From: Arthrobacter sp. FW306-07-I
GTDB lineage: Bacteria > Actinomycetota > Actinomycetes > Actinomycetales > Micrococcaceae
Assembly: GCF_021800405.1 (NCBI RefSeq)
Contig: NZ_CP084550.1
Location: 4,030,001-4,094,000, forward strand
DNA length: 64,000 bases
Direction: 5' to 3'
Of this stretch, positions 16,089-25,300 are shown piece after piece (within the stretch, counting starts at the first letter, position 1; each line of letters opens with the position of its first letter). Both the position numbers and the translations under genes were made by a program. The notes below the pieces were generated by a model. It saw only the letters and a list, made by a program, of their open reading frames with translations. It searched no databases and was not told where the DNA came from.

Positions 16089-17144
16089 ATGAGAATCCCG
16101 GAAACCAGAGGCCCCGTCAGCAGCGCACTGTTCAAAGTCCTGGCGCAGGCTCCGGACGCCGCGGGGCCGGGCCTGGATGGGCTGTACTCCCTGATGGTGC
16201 GGCAGCTGGCCGGAACCGGCGACATCATTGCCGACGAGGACATTCAACTCGCACTATTCTGCCTTTACGAACTCCATTACTCCGGACTGGACGGCGTTTC
16301 AGACAGCTGGGAGTGGGAGCCTGCGCTGATCAGGGTCCGGCGGCTGATCGAGGAACCCTTCGAAGCGGCACTGCGCGCTGCCGCCAAGGAGGCGGCAGGA
16401 AACTTCGAACTGCCCGACGGAATTGCCATGACCAGTGACGCCGTTGCCGACGTCCTCTTCGGCCTGGCCGCCACGGACACCGGCCCCAGCCTGTCCCGCT
16501 ACGTGGCCCGGAAAGCCACCCTGGACCAGCTCAAGGAGTTCCTGGTCCACAAATCCATGTACCAGCTGAAGGAAGCCGACCCGCACACCTGGGCCATTCC
16601 GCGGCTCAGCGGCAGGCCGAAGGCGGCCCTGGTGGAAATCCAGGCGGACGAATACGGCGGCGGCCGGCCTGAGCGGATGCACAGCGCGCTGTTCGCCCGG
16701 ACCATGCGAGGCCTGGGCCTGGATGACAGCTACGGCGCCTACGTGGACACGGTCCCGGCAATCTCCCTGGCTTCCGTCAACCTCATGTCGCTCTGCGGCC
16801 TGAACCGCCGGCTCCGCGGTGCCATCACCGGGCACCTCGCCATCTACGAAATGACCTCCTCGCAGCCCAACCGCTTCTACGGCAACGGATTCCGCCGGCA
16901 CGGCTTCGGCCCTGACATCACGCACTACTTTGACGAGCACGTGGAGGCCGACGCCGTGCACGAACAGATTGCGGGACGGGACCTCGCCGGCGGCCTGGTG
17001 GAAGCCGAACCGCAACTGCTTGCCGATGTCCTGTTCGGGGCGACGGCGGTCATGGCCATCGACAGCCGCCTTACCGCCCACCTGATGTCGTCCTGGGAAG
17101 CCGGGCAGACATCGCTCCGGGCGGCCGTACCGGCGGCAGCGTGA
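16089..17144 (+). CDS. Haem-oxygenase-like iron-containing redox protein
   Basis: 351 residues from ATG 16089 with AAGGAG five bases upstream; the upstream open frame from 15981 is not protein-like. It matches the Haem_oxygenas_2 / iron-containing redox enzyme family. The putative metal ligands fall in three helices: LALFCLYELHYSG, VEIQADEYGGGRPERMHSAL and HYFDEHVEADAVHEQIA. Relatives of this fold are non-haem di-iron oxidases or oxygenases. The substrate is unknown. It is soluble, without a signal peptide. Its stop overlaps the glycosyltransferase GTG start by four bases, so it heads a coupled three-gene operon. Confidence 0.85.
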   Translation: MRIPETRGPVSSALFKVLAQAPDAAGPGLDGLYSLMVRQLAGTGDIIADEDIQLALFCLYELHYSGLDGVSDSWEWEPALIRVRRLIEEPFEAALRAAAKEAAGNFELPDGIAMTSDAVADVLFGLAATDTGPSLSRYVARKATLDQLKEFLVHKSMYQLKEADPHTWAIPRLSGRPKAALVEIQADEYGGGRPERMHSALFARTMRGLGLDDSYGAYVDTVPAISLASVNLMSLCGLNRRLRGAITGHLAIYEMTSSQPNRFYGNGFRRHGFGPDITHYFDEHVEADAVHEQIAGRDLAGGLVEAEPQLLADVLFGATAVMAIDSRLTAHLMSSWEAGQTSLRAAVPAAA

Positions 17145-18271
17145 CAGCCGCGCCCGCGGCAGTCGCTCCCGGGGCAAGGGAAGGGCGTCCCCGTTTGGTC
17201 TCCGACGCGGAGTACATCCTTCCCCTGCGCTGGACGGAGGACTCGGGCCTGGCAGAGTTGGCCGGTTACCTCCGCCAACTGGTGGGCTGGATTCCGGTCA
17301 CCGTGGTGGACGGCTCAGACCCCGACCTCTTCGACCGGCACCGTGCCACGTTTCCGGCAGCGGTCCGCCACATCCGGCCGGACACCCCGCCGGACAGCAT
17401 TGCCCTTCACGGGCAGGTCAGTAACGGCAAGGTGGCAGGCGTCATGACCGGCGTGCGCACCCCGGGTGCGCCGTTCCTTGTCATCGCAGACGACGACGTC
17501 CGCTATACGCGCGAGGCCCTCGCCGCCGTCGTCCATCACCTGGAATCCGCTCACGTGGTACGCCCGCAGAACTACTTCACCCCCCTCCCATGGCACGCCC
17601 GCTGGGACACGGCCCGGACACTGCTTAACCGGGCCTGGTCGGCCGACTACCCGGGAACGCTGGGGGTGCGCCGCGACGCGCTGCTGGCCACCGGCGGCTA
17701 TGCCGGCGTCCTGTTCGAAAACCTCGAACTCATTAGGACCATCAAGGCCGCAGGCGGGAGCGAGCGGACACTTGCGGACCTGTTCGTGGCCCGCAGGCCG
17801 CCCACCGTGCGGCATTTCCTGGGCCAGCGGGTGCGCCAGGCGTACGACGGCTTCGCCCAGCCCCGGCGGCTGGCCGCCGAGCTTGCCCTGTTCCCGGCAG
17901 CCGCAGCCGCGCTGTTCCTTCCGGGCAAAGTGCGGGCAACCACCCTGTGCGGACTCGCCGTGGCGATCACCACCGCTGCAGAGATTGGACGACGGCGGCA
18001 CAACGGCACCGCCGTCTTCCCCGCCTCGGCAGCCTGGTTCGCTCCGCTGTGGGCACTTGAGCGGGCCACCTGCGTGTGGCTGGCCCTCGGGTTCAGGTCG
18101 AGGGGCGGCGTTCCCTACGCGGGCAGCAGGATCAGGACGGCGGCGCACTCCGAGGCGGTGCTCCGGCGGCGCCACGGGGGCAGGCTGCAGGGCGTCCCGG
18201 GCAGAGGGGTCCCGGACAGACGCGTCCCGGGCACACCAGGAACAACAAGGATGGATGCGGTGCAGGCATGA
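17141..18271 (+). CDS. Family 2 glycosyltransferase
   Basis: 376 residues, GTG start overlapping the preceding stop. GT-A pattern: an N-terminal EYILPLRWTEDSG strand, the metal-binding FLVIADDDVRYTREAL, the acceptor segment GTLGVRRDALLATGGYAG and the base-like FENLELIRTIKAAGG, then R-R-P-x-T-V-R-H-F. The last third carries hydrophobic segments that may sit in the membrane. The donor sugar and acceptor are unknown. The C-terminal tail (residues 351-365) is a threefold GVPGR/GVPDR/RVPGT repeat that looks like slippage-generated sequence. Its partnership with an iron oxidase and a CDGSH protein is unusual. Confidence 0.85.
   Translation: MTAAPAAVAPGAREGRPRLVSDAEYILPLRWTEDSGLAELAGYLRQLVGWIPVTVVDGSDPDLFDRHRATFPAAVRHIRPDTPPDSIALHGQVSNGKVAGVMTGVRTPGAPFLVIADDDVRYTREALAAVVHHLESAHVVRPQNYFTPLPWHARWDTARTLLNRAWSADYPGTLGVRRDALLATGGYAGVLFENLELIRTIKAAGGSERTLADLFVARRPPTVRHFLGQRVRQAYDGFAQPRRLAAELALFPAAAAALFLPGKVRATTLCGLAVAITTAAEIGRRRHNGTAVFPASAAWFAPLWALERATCVWLALGFRSRGGVPYAGSRIRTAAHSEAVLRRRHGGRLQGVPGRGVPDRRVPGTPGTTRMDAVQA
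18191..18235 (+). repeat. Three 15-bp tandem repeats inside the glycosyltransferase tail
   Basis: Units GGCGTCCCGGGCAGA, GGGGTCCCGGACAGA and CGCGTCCCGGGCACA follow one another without gaps and keep the reading frame. They encode GVPGR, GVPDR and RVPGT. Confidence 0.8.
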
Positions 18272-18546
18272 ATCGTGAACAGCATGGAACAGGAGCCGAC
18301 CTGGAACAGGTGAATGTGGAGCGGGCAAATGCGGAGCAGGACCCGGCCGCGAGCTCCATCGTGGTCTGCCCGGACGGGCCCCTGATTGTCCGCGGTGAGT
18401 TTGAGCTCGTCACCCCGTCCGGCGGTGCCGTACCCCGGGACCGGAAGACGGTGGCCCTGTGCCGGTGCGGCGCCTCCGCCATCAAGCCGTACTGCGACGG
18501 CACGCACAAGCTGATCAAGTTCCGCACCGAACCCCCGGCTGCTTAG
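18268..18546 (+). CDS. CDGSH iron-sulfur domain protein
   Basis: 92 residues from ATG 18268, overlapping the glycosyltransferase stop (ATGA). The C-terminal half contains KTVALCRCGASAIKPYCDGTHKLIKF, the CDGSH signature C-x-C-...-C-D-G-T-H whose three Cys and one His hold a redox-active [2Fe-2S] cluster. The first 35 residues are polar and probably disordered. Bacterial CDGSH proteins transfer electrons or clusters; in this operon it could supply electrons to the haem-oxygenase-like partner. That role is inference. Confidence 0.92.
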   Translation: MNREQHGTGADLEQVNVERANAEQDPAASSIVVCPDGPLIVRGEFELVTPSGGAVPRDRKTVALCRCGASAIKPYCDGTHKLIKFRTEPPAA

Positions 18547-18663
18547 CCAGTCCAGCAAGCTCCGCCTGCCTGCCACGCCCTTTCTCCGACTCTTGCCGGG
18601 TGGTTGGCGGGTGTGCGGCTAGGCTGGGGACAGTCCGTTTTCCGCCCGCAAGGAGTAATAGGA

Positions 18664-18927
18664 ATGAACCTTTTCATCAAGCTGCTCGGGACCGGGGTGA
18701 GCCTGGGTGCAGGCCTGGCCGGCACCAAGCTGGTCAACACCATCTGGGAAAAGACCACGGGACAGAAGCCGCCCACCGGCAAGCACGAGGACGTCCCCAC
18801 CAGCCTGCGTTCGGCGTTGACCTTCGCGCTGATCTCGGCATCGGTGAGCGCCATCATCCAGGTCCTGGCCAACCGCGGCACGCAGCGTGCCATCACCCGG
18901 TTCGCCAAGAGCCAGGACATCGTCTAG
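18664..18927 (+). CDS. DUF4235 membrane protein
   Basis: 87 residues, ATG after AAGGAGTAATAG. Two helices are visible: LGTGVSLGAGLAGTKLVNTIWEKTTG and SLRSALTFALISASVSAIIQVLANRGTQRAI, the DUF4235 pattern common in Actinobacteria. Function unknown. It converges on the mrp operon with seven bases between stops. Confidence 0.85.
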   Translation: MNLFIKLLGTGVSLGAGLAGTKLVNTIWEKTTGQKPPTGKHEDVPTSLRSALTFALISASVSAIIQVLANRGTQRAITRFAKSQDIV

Positions 18928-18934
18928 CTCTTCC

Positions 18935-19345
18935 TTACCGCTGCCGGCCGTCGTCGGGGCTGTCCTTCCGGGCAGCCTCGGCGGCGGCTTTTTGCACCAC
19001 GGCCTCCAGCTCATCGGCGGTGAGCAGTTCCCGGTGCAGGTGCTTGGTGCGGTAGCCTGCGCGGCCCACCATGTGCGCGGACACCGGCACCGTCAGAAGT
19101 TGGAAGATCCAGGCCACCACCAGCACCGGCCACACCCACCACGTCCGCATCTGCAGCCCAATGGCGGCCAGCAGGAGGAACAGGCCCAGCACCTGGGGCT
19201 TGGTGGCCGCGTGCATGCGGCTCAGCAGGTCCGGAAAGCGGAGCAGGCCGATGGCCGCGCCCAGGGACATGAGTGCCCCCACCACCATGAATATGGCCGA
19301 AACCAGGTCGATCCAGGCGTCGGGGCCGGAGAAGTCAGGATTCAT
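18935..19345 (-). CDS. mrpG: Na+/H+ antiporter subunit G
   Basis: 136 residues with three helices: LVSAIFMVVGALMSLGAAIGLLRFPDLLSRMHAATKPQVLGLFLLL contains the R-F-P-D-x-x-x-R-M-H-A signature of MrpG/MnhG/PhaG. It is the last gene of the six-gene operon and overlaps mrpF by 11 bases. The C-terminal tail is charged and cytoplasmic. Confidence 0.95.
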   Translation of the reverse strand: MNPDFSGPDAWIDLVSAIFMVVGALMSLGAAIGLLRFPDLLSRMHAATKPQVLGLFLLLAAIGLQMRTWWVWPVLVVAWIFQLLTVPVSAHMVGRAGYRTKHLHRELLTADELEAVVQKAAAEAARKDSPDDGRQR

Positions 19346-19613
19346 CGGGTTTCACCCTCCGGTCTGCTACGAAGCGTGCCACGGTCACAGATCCAATGAA
19401 GCCAATAATGGAGATGGCCACCACCAGCATCAGGTTGTTCAGGTGCCGGTTCACGGCCATGTCGATGCACAGCGCCCCGCCCAGGATGGCCAGCAGGACG
19501 TCGGTGGCGAGAACCCGGTCCAGCAGCGACGGCCCGCGGGCAATCCTGATGATCGCTCCGGCGGCGGCCAGCGAGAAGATGACGGCTGTAACAGCCAGGA
19601 CAACGGGCATCAT
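19335..19613 (-). CDS. mrpF: Na+/H+ antiporter subunit F
   Basis: 92 residues, three helices. The RIARGPSLLDRVLATDVLLAILGGALCID segment is the MrpF signature (G-P-S-x-x-D-R-V-x-A-x-D). Translation starts at the tandem ATGATG that overlaps the mrpE TGA. It forms part of the membrane antiporter complex needed for Na+ and pH homeostasis. Confidence 0.95.
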   Translation of the reverse strand: MMPVVLAVTAVIFSLAAAGAIIRIARGPSLLDRVLATDVLLAILGGALCIDMAVNRHLNNLMLVVAISIIGFIGSVTVARFVADRRVKPDES

Positions 19614-20155
19614 GCGGCGGCCTCCATTCGGACGGCTTCAAGTTCTTCCCGGCTGCCCATGATGCGGATCAGGCCGGCCTCAATGGACCGCACTTCGTTC
19701 CGCAGGCCCTCCACGTCTTCCGGGGAGGTGATGTTGAGTGCATGTAGGTAGAGGGTGGATGTGGAGCGGTCCACCTCCACCACCAGCGACCCCGGGATCA
19801 GGGAAATGACATGCCCGGTGGCGGTGACGATCAGGTCCTGGTGGCTGCGCAGCCGTACGGCGACGACGGCGTTGGTCACCTTGGCGCCGCGGACCGTGGC
19901 GAGGTAGAGGACCTGCGCGCTGGCCACCACCACCTTCCACAGGAACACCAGGGCAAAGGGCACGGCATGAAGGATATTGAAGCGGCCGCTGAGCTCCACC
20001 GGCGGAAGGTAGAAGAGCCGGGCCACCCCTACGGCCAGCAGGGCACCGAACAGGAGGTTGCCAGGGCTGAAATCCTGCCAGAGGGCGCCCCAGACAATCA
20101 CCAGCCAGACCAGGAGCGGCAGTTCCTGGCGCAGGGAGATGCGTTGGCGGCTCAT
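19610..20155 (-). CDS. mrpE: Na+/H+ antiporter subunit E
   Basis: 181 residues, with two N-terminal helices (LPLLVWLVIVWGALWQDFSPGNLLFGALLAVGVARLFY) and a third (LHAVPFALVFLWKVVVASAQV), then a cytoplasmic domain ending in the conserved SLIPGSLVVEVDRSTSTLYLHAL. It overlaps mrpD and mrpF by four and four bases respectively. Confidence 0.94.
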   Translation of the reverse strand: MSRQRISLRQELPLLVWLVIVWGALWQDFSPGNLLFGALLAVGVARLFYLPPVELSGRFNILHAVPFALVFLWKVVVASAQVLYLATVRGAKVTNAVVAVRLRSHQDLIVTATGHVISLIPGSLVVEVDRSTSTLYLHALNITSPEDVEGLRNEVRSIEAGLIRIMGSREELEAVRMEAAA

Positions 20156-21771
20156 CGTGTTCCTCCCCCGGTAGAGGTCCCTGCAGCGGCTCCCGGTACA
20201 GCGGTGCCCTCCCCCAGGACCGCATGGATGTACGGGTTGCGCTCAAGCATGTCGCGGGCCGCCCGGTCCGACAGCCCGAACAGCGGCCCCGCGAACACGG
20301 AGAGGGCAACGCCAAGCGCCACCAGGCCCGCCGTCGAGCCCACCATGGTACGCGGCAGGAGGGTCACGGTGCTGTTGGCCTTGGCTCCGGGCCCGGAAGC
20401 CCTCGTCCCAGGGGTGGCAAGCAGCACCGGGTCCGGATGTTCGGCGTCGGTTGGACGGCGCCAGAAGGCACGGTTCCAGACCCTGGCGATGGCCAGCAGC
20501 GTCAGGAGGCTGGTCACCACCCCGCCGATCACCAGGGCGTAGGCCAGCGGCGTGCCCAGCTCAATGCCTGCCTGCATCAGCCCCACCTTGCCGAGGAACC
20601 CGGAGAACGGCGGGATGCCGGCCAGGTTCATGCCGGGGATGAAGAACAGCAGGGCCAGCATGGGCGACAACTTGGCCAGGCCGCCCAGCCGGTCCACGGA
20701 GGAGCTGCCGCCCCGGCGTTCGATGAGCCCGGTCACCAGGAACAGGCTGGTCTGGATGGTGATGTGGTGCGCCACATAGAAGACGGCAGCCGCCAGCCCC
20801 ACGGCCGAGGACATGGCCAGCCCGAACACCATGTAGCCGATGTGGCTGACCAGGGTGAACGAGAGCAGACGCTTGATGTCGCTTTGAGCCAGCGCACCCA
20901 GAATGCCCACCACCATGGTCAGCAGCGCCGCCACCATGAGCGGCGTGTTCAGGGTGTCGCCGGGGAACAGCAGGGTCTCGGTGCGGACCATCGCGTACAC
21001 GCCCACTTTGGTGAGCAGGCCGGCGAACACCGCGGTGACGGGTGCCGGGGCCGTGGGGTAGGAGTCCGGGAGCCAGAAGGACAGGGGGAAGACGGCGGCC
21101 TTGATGCCAAACGCCACCAGCAGCATCACGTGCAGGAGGGTCTTGGTGCCCTGGTCCAGTTCGCCGAGCTTGATGGCCAGGTCCGCCATGTTGACCGTTC
21201 CGGTGGCCCCGTAAACCATGGCGATCGCGATCAGGAACAGCACGGAGGACACCACGGAGACCACCACGTAGGTGACGCCGGCCCTGATGCGCGGCCCGGT
21301 GCCGCCCAGGGTCATCAGCACGTAGCTTGCGGTCAGCAGGATCTCGAAGCCGACGTACAGGTTGAAGAGGTCCCCGGACAGGAAGGCGTTGGACACCCCG
21401 GCCACCAGGATCAGGTAGGTGGGGTGGAAGATCGAGACCGGGGCGTCCTCGTCGCCGTCGGCCATGCCCTGTCCGGTGGCGTAGATCAGCACGGCCAGGC
21501 TCACGGCGGAGGACACCACCAGCATCAGCGATGAGAACTGGTCCACCACCATGACGATGCCGAACGGCGGCACCCAGCCGCCAATGGTCACCGCCGTGGT
21601 GCCGCCGCTCCAGGCGGACGCCAGCAGGAGGCATTCGAGGAGCAGGGTCAGCGAGAGCAGGCCGATGCTCACCCCACGCTGGGCCCGGGAGTGCCGGATC
21701 AGCAGGAAGGTGAGGGCGGCGCCCAGGATGGGAAGTACGACGGCGAGCGGGGCCAGGCTTGCAATGTTCAC
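20152..21771 (-). CDS. mrpD: Na+/H+ antiporter subunit D
   Basis: 539 residues with about fourteen helices, homologous to complex I proton-pumping subunits. The quinone-oxidoreductase-like core TYVVVSVVSSVLFLIAIAMVYGATGTVNM, the lysine-bearing FGIKAAVFPLSFWLPDSYPTAPAPVTAVF and LLSFTLVSHIGYMVFGLA are present. It is one of the two ion-translocating subunits. The C-terminal 70 residues (GSTAGLVALGVALSVFAGPLF and a Gly/Thr-rich tail) go slightly beyond the shortest homologues. Confidence 0.95.
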   Translation of the reverse strand: MNIASLAPLAVVLPILGAALTFLLIRHSRAQRGVSIGLLSLTLLLECLLLASAWSGGTTAVTIGGWVPPFGIVMVVDQFSSLMLVVSSAVSLAVLIYATGQGMADGDEDAPVSIFHPTYLILVAGVSNAFLSGDLFNLYVGFEILLTASYVLMTLGGTGPRIRAGVTYVVVSVVSSVLFLIAIAMVYGATGTVNMADLAIKLGELDQGTKTLLHVMLLVAFGIKAAVFPLSFWLPDSYPTAPAPVTAVFAGLLTKVGVYAMVRTETLLFPGDTLNTPLMVAALLTMVVGILGALAQSDIKRLLSFTLVSHIGYMVFGLAMSSAVGLAAAVFYVAHHITIQTSLFLVTGLIERRGGSSSVDRLGGLAKLSPMLALLFFIPGMNLAGIPPFSGFLGKVGLMQAGIELGTPLAYALVIGGVVTSLLTLLAIARVWNRAFWRRPTDAEHPDPVLLATPGTRASGPGAKANSTVTLLPRTMVGSTAGLVALGVALSVFAGPLFGLSDRAARDMLERNPYIHAVLGEGTAVPGAAAGTSTGGGTR

Positions 21772-22388
21772 TTGCCGCCTCCTTCCGGGTTGGGGTCAAC
21801 GTTGAGCGAGCCGGGCTTTTCCTCCGCGGCAGCGTGTTCTGCGGGCATCTCCCGGCCCCCGGCCACCAAGGTTGCCACCGGCTCGCCTGTTTCCTGGCTC
21901 CCGTCTCCACGTTCAGAGCCGGCACCGGCCGTTCCGTGGTTGGAGACGTCCCGGCCGTCGGACCCGAGCATGGTGAGCGGGAACTCGGAGGTTTCCGCGG
22001 GGATTTCGGCGTCGTCCTCGGCGTCGAAGCTGGGGGTGGCCGCCACGCGGCGGTCCTCCAGGTCGTCCTGGATCTCGTCCTGGCGGGCCAGGACCCAGGT
22101 GCGGTAGATGATGCCCAGCATGAACGCCGTGACGGCGAAGGAGATCACGATCGAGGTCAGGATCAAGGCCTCCGGCAACGGGTCGTTGTAGTCCTGGGCG
22201 GCCGTGTCCTTGGCAAACAGCGGAGCCAGGCCAGCGTATCCGCCGGTGGCCAGGATCAGCAGGTTGGTGGCGTTGGCCAGGAGCATCAGCCCCAGCAGCA
22301 CCCGGGTAAGGCTGCGTTCCAGGATCAGGTAGATGCCGCAGGCGTACAGGGCGCCCATCACGATCAGCAGGGTCAGGTTGACGCTCAT
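21768..22388 (-). CDS. mrpC: Na+/H+ antiporter subunit C
   Basis: 206 residues. The NuoK-like core of three helices occupies the first 125: GALYACGIYLILERSLTRVLLGLMLLANATNLLIL and PLPEALILTSIVISFAVTAFMLGIIYRTW. The last 80 residues are an acidic, low-complexity cytoplasmic extension absent from the 110-residue Bacillus MrpC. Such extensions occur in Actinobacteria. Both ends overlap neighbours by four bases. Confidence 0.94.
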   Translation of the reverse strand: MSVNLTLLIVMGALYACGIYLILERSLTRVLLGLMLLANATNLLILATGGYAGLAPLFAKDTAAQDYNDPLPEALILTSIVISFAVTAFMLGIIYRTWVLARQDEIQDDLEDRRVAATPSFDAEDDAEIPAETSEFPLTMLGSDGRDVSNHGTAGAGSERGDGSQETGEPVATLVAGGREMPAEHAAAEEKPGSLNVDPNPEGGGK

Positions 22389-25300
22389 GCGTGGCCCTTC
22401 GCGGTGGTCTCGGCAGGAATCCCGTCCGGTTCCTGTTCCTGCTGGTCCGGGCCATCGAGGCGTTCGGGTTCCTGCCCGTGCCGGTCGTGGTCCGGTTCGT
22501 GGCCGCCCTCCGCGGACCGCTCCTCCATGTGCTCATCGATTTCGGCCCCGAGGCTGCGCAGCACATCCAGCACCAGGCCCACCACCACGATGTACACGCC
22601 GATATCGAAGATGGTTGAAGTGACGAACTTGATGTCCCCGAACACGGGCAGCCACACCTCGATAATGGCGGACTGGAACACCTGGCCGCCCAGCAGCAGG
22701 GGCATCACGCCTGAGATTGCAGCCAGGGCCAGCCCGGACCCCAGCAGGCCGCCGGCACTGATCGGCGCCGCTTCCCGGAGTTCGAAGCGCCCGCCCGCCA
22801 GGTAGCGGATGGTCAGGGCAAGCCCTGCCGTGAGGCCGCCGGCAAAGCCGCCGCCGGGCAGGTTGTGGCCTGCCAGCAGCAGGTACAGCGAGAAGATGAT
22901 CATGGAGTGGAAGATCAGCCGGGTGATTACCTCGAAGATGATGGAACGGCGTTCCGGTGCCAGTGTCCTGCCGGCCACGATCCAGGCGTCGCTGGCCGAG
23001 GCCGCGAACTTCCGGCTGATGGCCAGGGCTGCCGCGTCACGGGAGCCGGGGTCCACGCCGCGGTAGCGTCCCACCGTGCCCTCGGCAACGGAGGCCGAGG
23101 ACTGCAGCCGGTCACCGCGCCCCCGCACGAAGATCAGGCTGGCCACCCCGGTGGCGGCGAGCGCCAGCACGCTGATTTCACCGAACGTGTCCCAGGCACG
23201 GATGTCCACCAGGGTCACGTTGACCACGTTCAGCCCGCCGCCGCCCTCGTACGCAAGCTGCGGGAACTGCAGCGAGATGGGAATGGCCGTGCGGGCACCC
23301 ATGGCGAAGATGGCGGCGAACACCATGGTCACGCCGAACCCCAAGCCGATGATGACACGCACCACCCGGTACCTGCCGCCGGTACGGTCCCGCAATTCGG
23401 GCGGCAGGCTGCGCATGGCCAGGACGAAGGCCACCAGGATGATGGTCTCCACCAGCATCTGGGTCAGGGCCAGGTCCGGGGCACCCTGCAGCGCAAACAC
23501 CAGCGCGATGCCGTACCCGGTCACCGACACCATCAGGACTGCAAGGAAGCGTTTGTTGGCCTTGACGGCGGCGAGCGCGCCGATCACGATCCCTACGCCC
23601 GCTACGAGCTGCAGCGGGGAGTTGGGATCCACCAGGTAGATGTTCTGCGGCATGGCGCTGCCGCCCAGCAGGATGGCCACGAGCGGCAGGACGAATGCCA
23701 CGCTGAGGATCACGGCAAGGTAGAAGTACAGCGAACCGCGCTGAGTGCGGCCGGTGATCCAGACCGCCACGTCATCCAGGGCCCCGATGGTCAACTGGTA
23801 GGCGCGGTCGCCGTCCACCCACGCCGGGACCAGGGACTGGGCGCGGGCCACCGCGTTGCGGCCAACGTACATGGCGGCACCCAGCACAAAGGTGAGGGCT
23901 GTCAGCCCAAGCGCCGGGGTGAGGCCATGCCATAGCGCCAGGTGCCCTGCCTGCTGGGCCGGAGTGCCGGCGTCGGGCGCTGTGGAAGCGAAGAGCGCAG
24001 CGTACGGCTGGATCCAGTCGTCCACCGGAACCGGCCAGAGCCCATAGGCGATGGTGAGGAGGCTGAGGATGGCAGGGGCGGCAAGGAAGGAGGGCGTGAT
24101 CGCCTTGAACGGGGTGGGCTCCACGCCGCGCTTGACCGCAAAAGCACCCCACATGAAGCGGGCGCTGTACGCAAAGGTGAGGATGGAACCCAGCACCAGC
24201 CCCACCAGGACCACCAGGCCCCAGGGACCGGAGTGCGGCTCCAGGGCGTGGTGTACGAACGCTTCCAGCACCGATTCCTTGGCCACGAAGCCGCCCAGCA
24301 GTGGAATGCCCGCCATGGACGCGGCCCCGATTCCGGCCACGATGCCCAGGGCGCGTGAGGAGCGGAAGACACCGGACAGCTTGCGAACATCACGGGTTCC
24401 GGACTGGTGGTCGATGATGCCCACCACCAGGAAGAGCGTGGCCTTGAACAGGCCGTGGGCCAGCAGCATGGCCAGGCCCGCGAGCGCGGCATCGGGGGTT
24501 CCCAAGCCCACCACCATGGTGAGGAAGCCCAGCTGGCTGACGGTGCCGTAGGCAAGGATCAGTTTGATGTCGGTCTGCCGCAGCGCCCGGTAGCCACCCA
24601 CCAGCATGGTGGCCAGGCCCAGCCCCAGGACTACGGGCTGCCAGTACGCGGTCTCGGAGAAGCCGGGCGCGAGCCGTGCCACCAGGTAGATGCCGGCCTT
24701 GACCATCGCCGCGGCGTGCAGGTAGGCGCTGACGGGAGTGGGCGCGGCCATGGCGCCGGGCAGCCAGAAGTGGAACGGGACCAGGGCGGACTTGGTGATG
24801 GCACCCACCAGGATGAGGACGACGGCGGCGCTCACCATGGCGGCCGACGTTCCGGTTGCGAGCGACGCGGCCTGCTCCAGGATGCCGGAGATGCGGTAGG
24901 TCCCGGCGGTGTAGCCGAGCATGATGAGGCCCACCAGCATGGCCAGGCCGCCGGCGGTGGTGACCATCAATGCCTGGAGGGCGGAGCGCCGGGCGGCAAG
25001 CCGGGTCCGGGCGAAGCCGATCAGCAGGTAGGACAGGATGGTGGTCAGTTCCCAGAAGATGAACAGCAGCAGGAGGTCATCCGCTGTGACCAGTCCGAAC
25101 ATGGCACCGGCGAAGGCCAACAACTGGGCACCGAACGCACCCAGGTCCTGGTCCTTCCTCTTGAAGTACCGCGCGCAATAGACCAGCACCAGGGAGCCGA
25201 CGCCAAGCACCAGGAGGGACATCACCCAGGCCAGCGCGTCCATGCGGAAGGCCAGTTCCAGATGGAGGCTGGGGATCCAGTCGAACGTTTCGGTGATGGC

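Noticed and set aside
20224..21534. 436-codon plus-strand frame opposite mrpD
   Set aside because: Histidine- and glutamine-rich shadow typical of antisense to membrane-protein codons.
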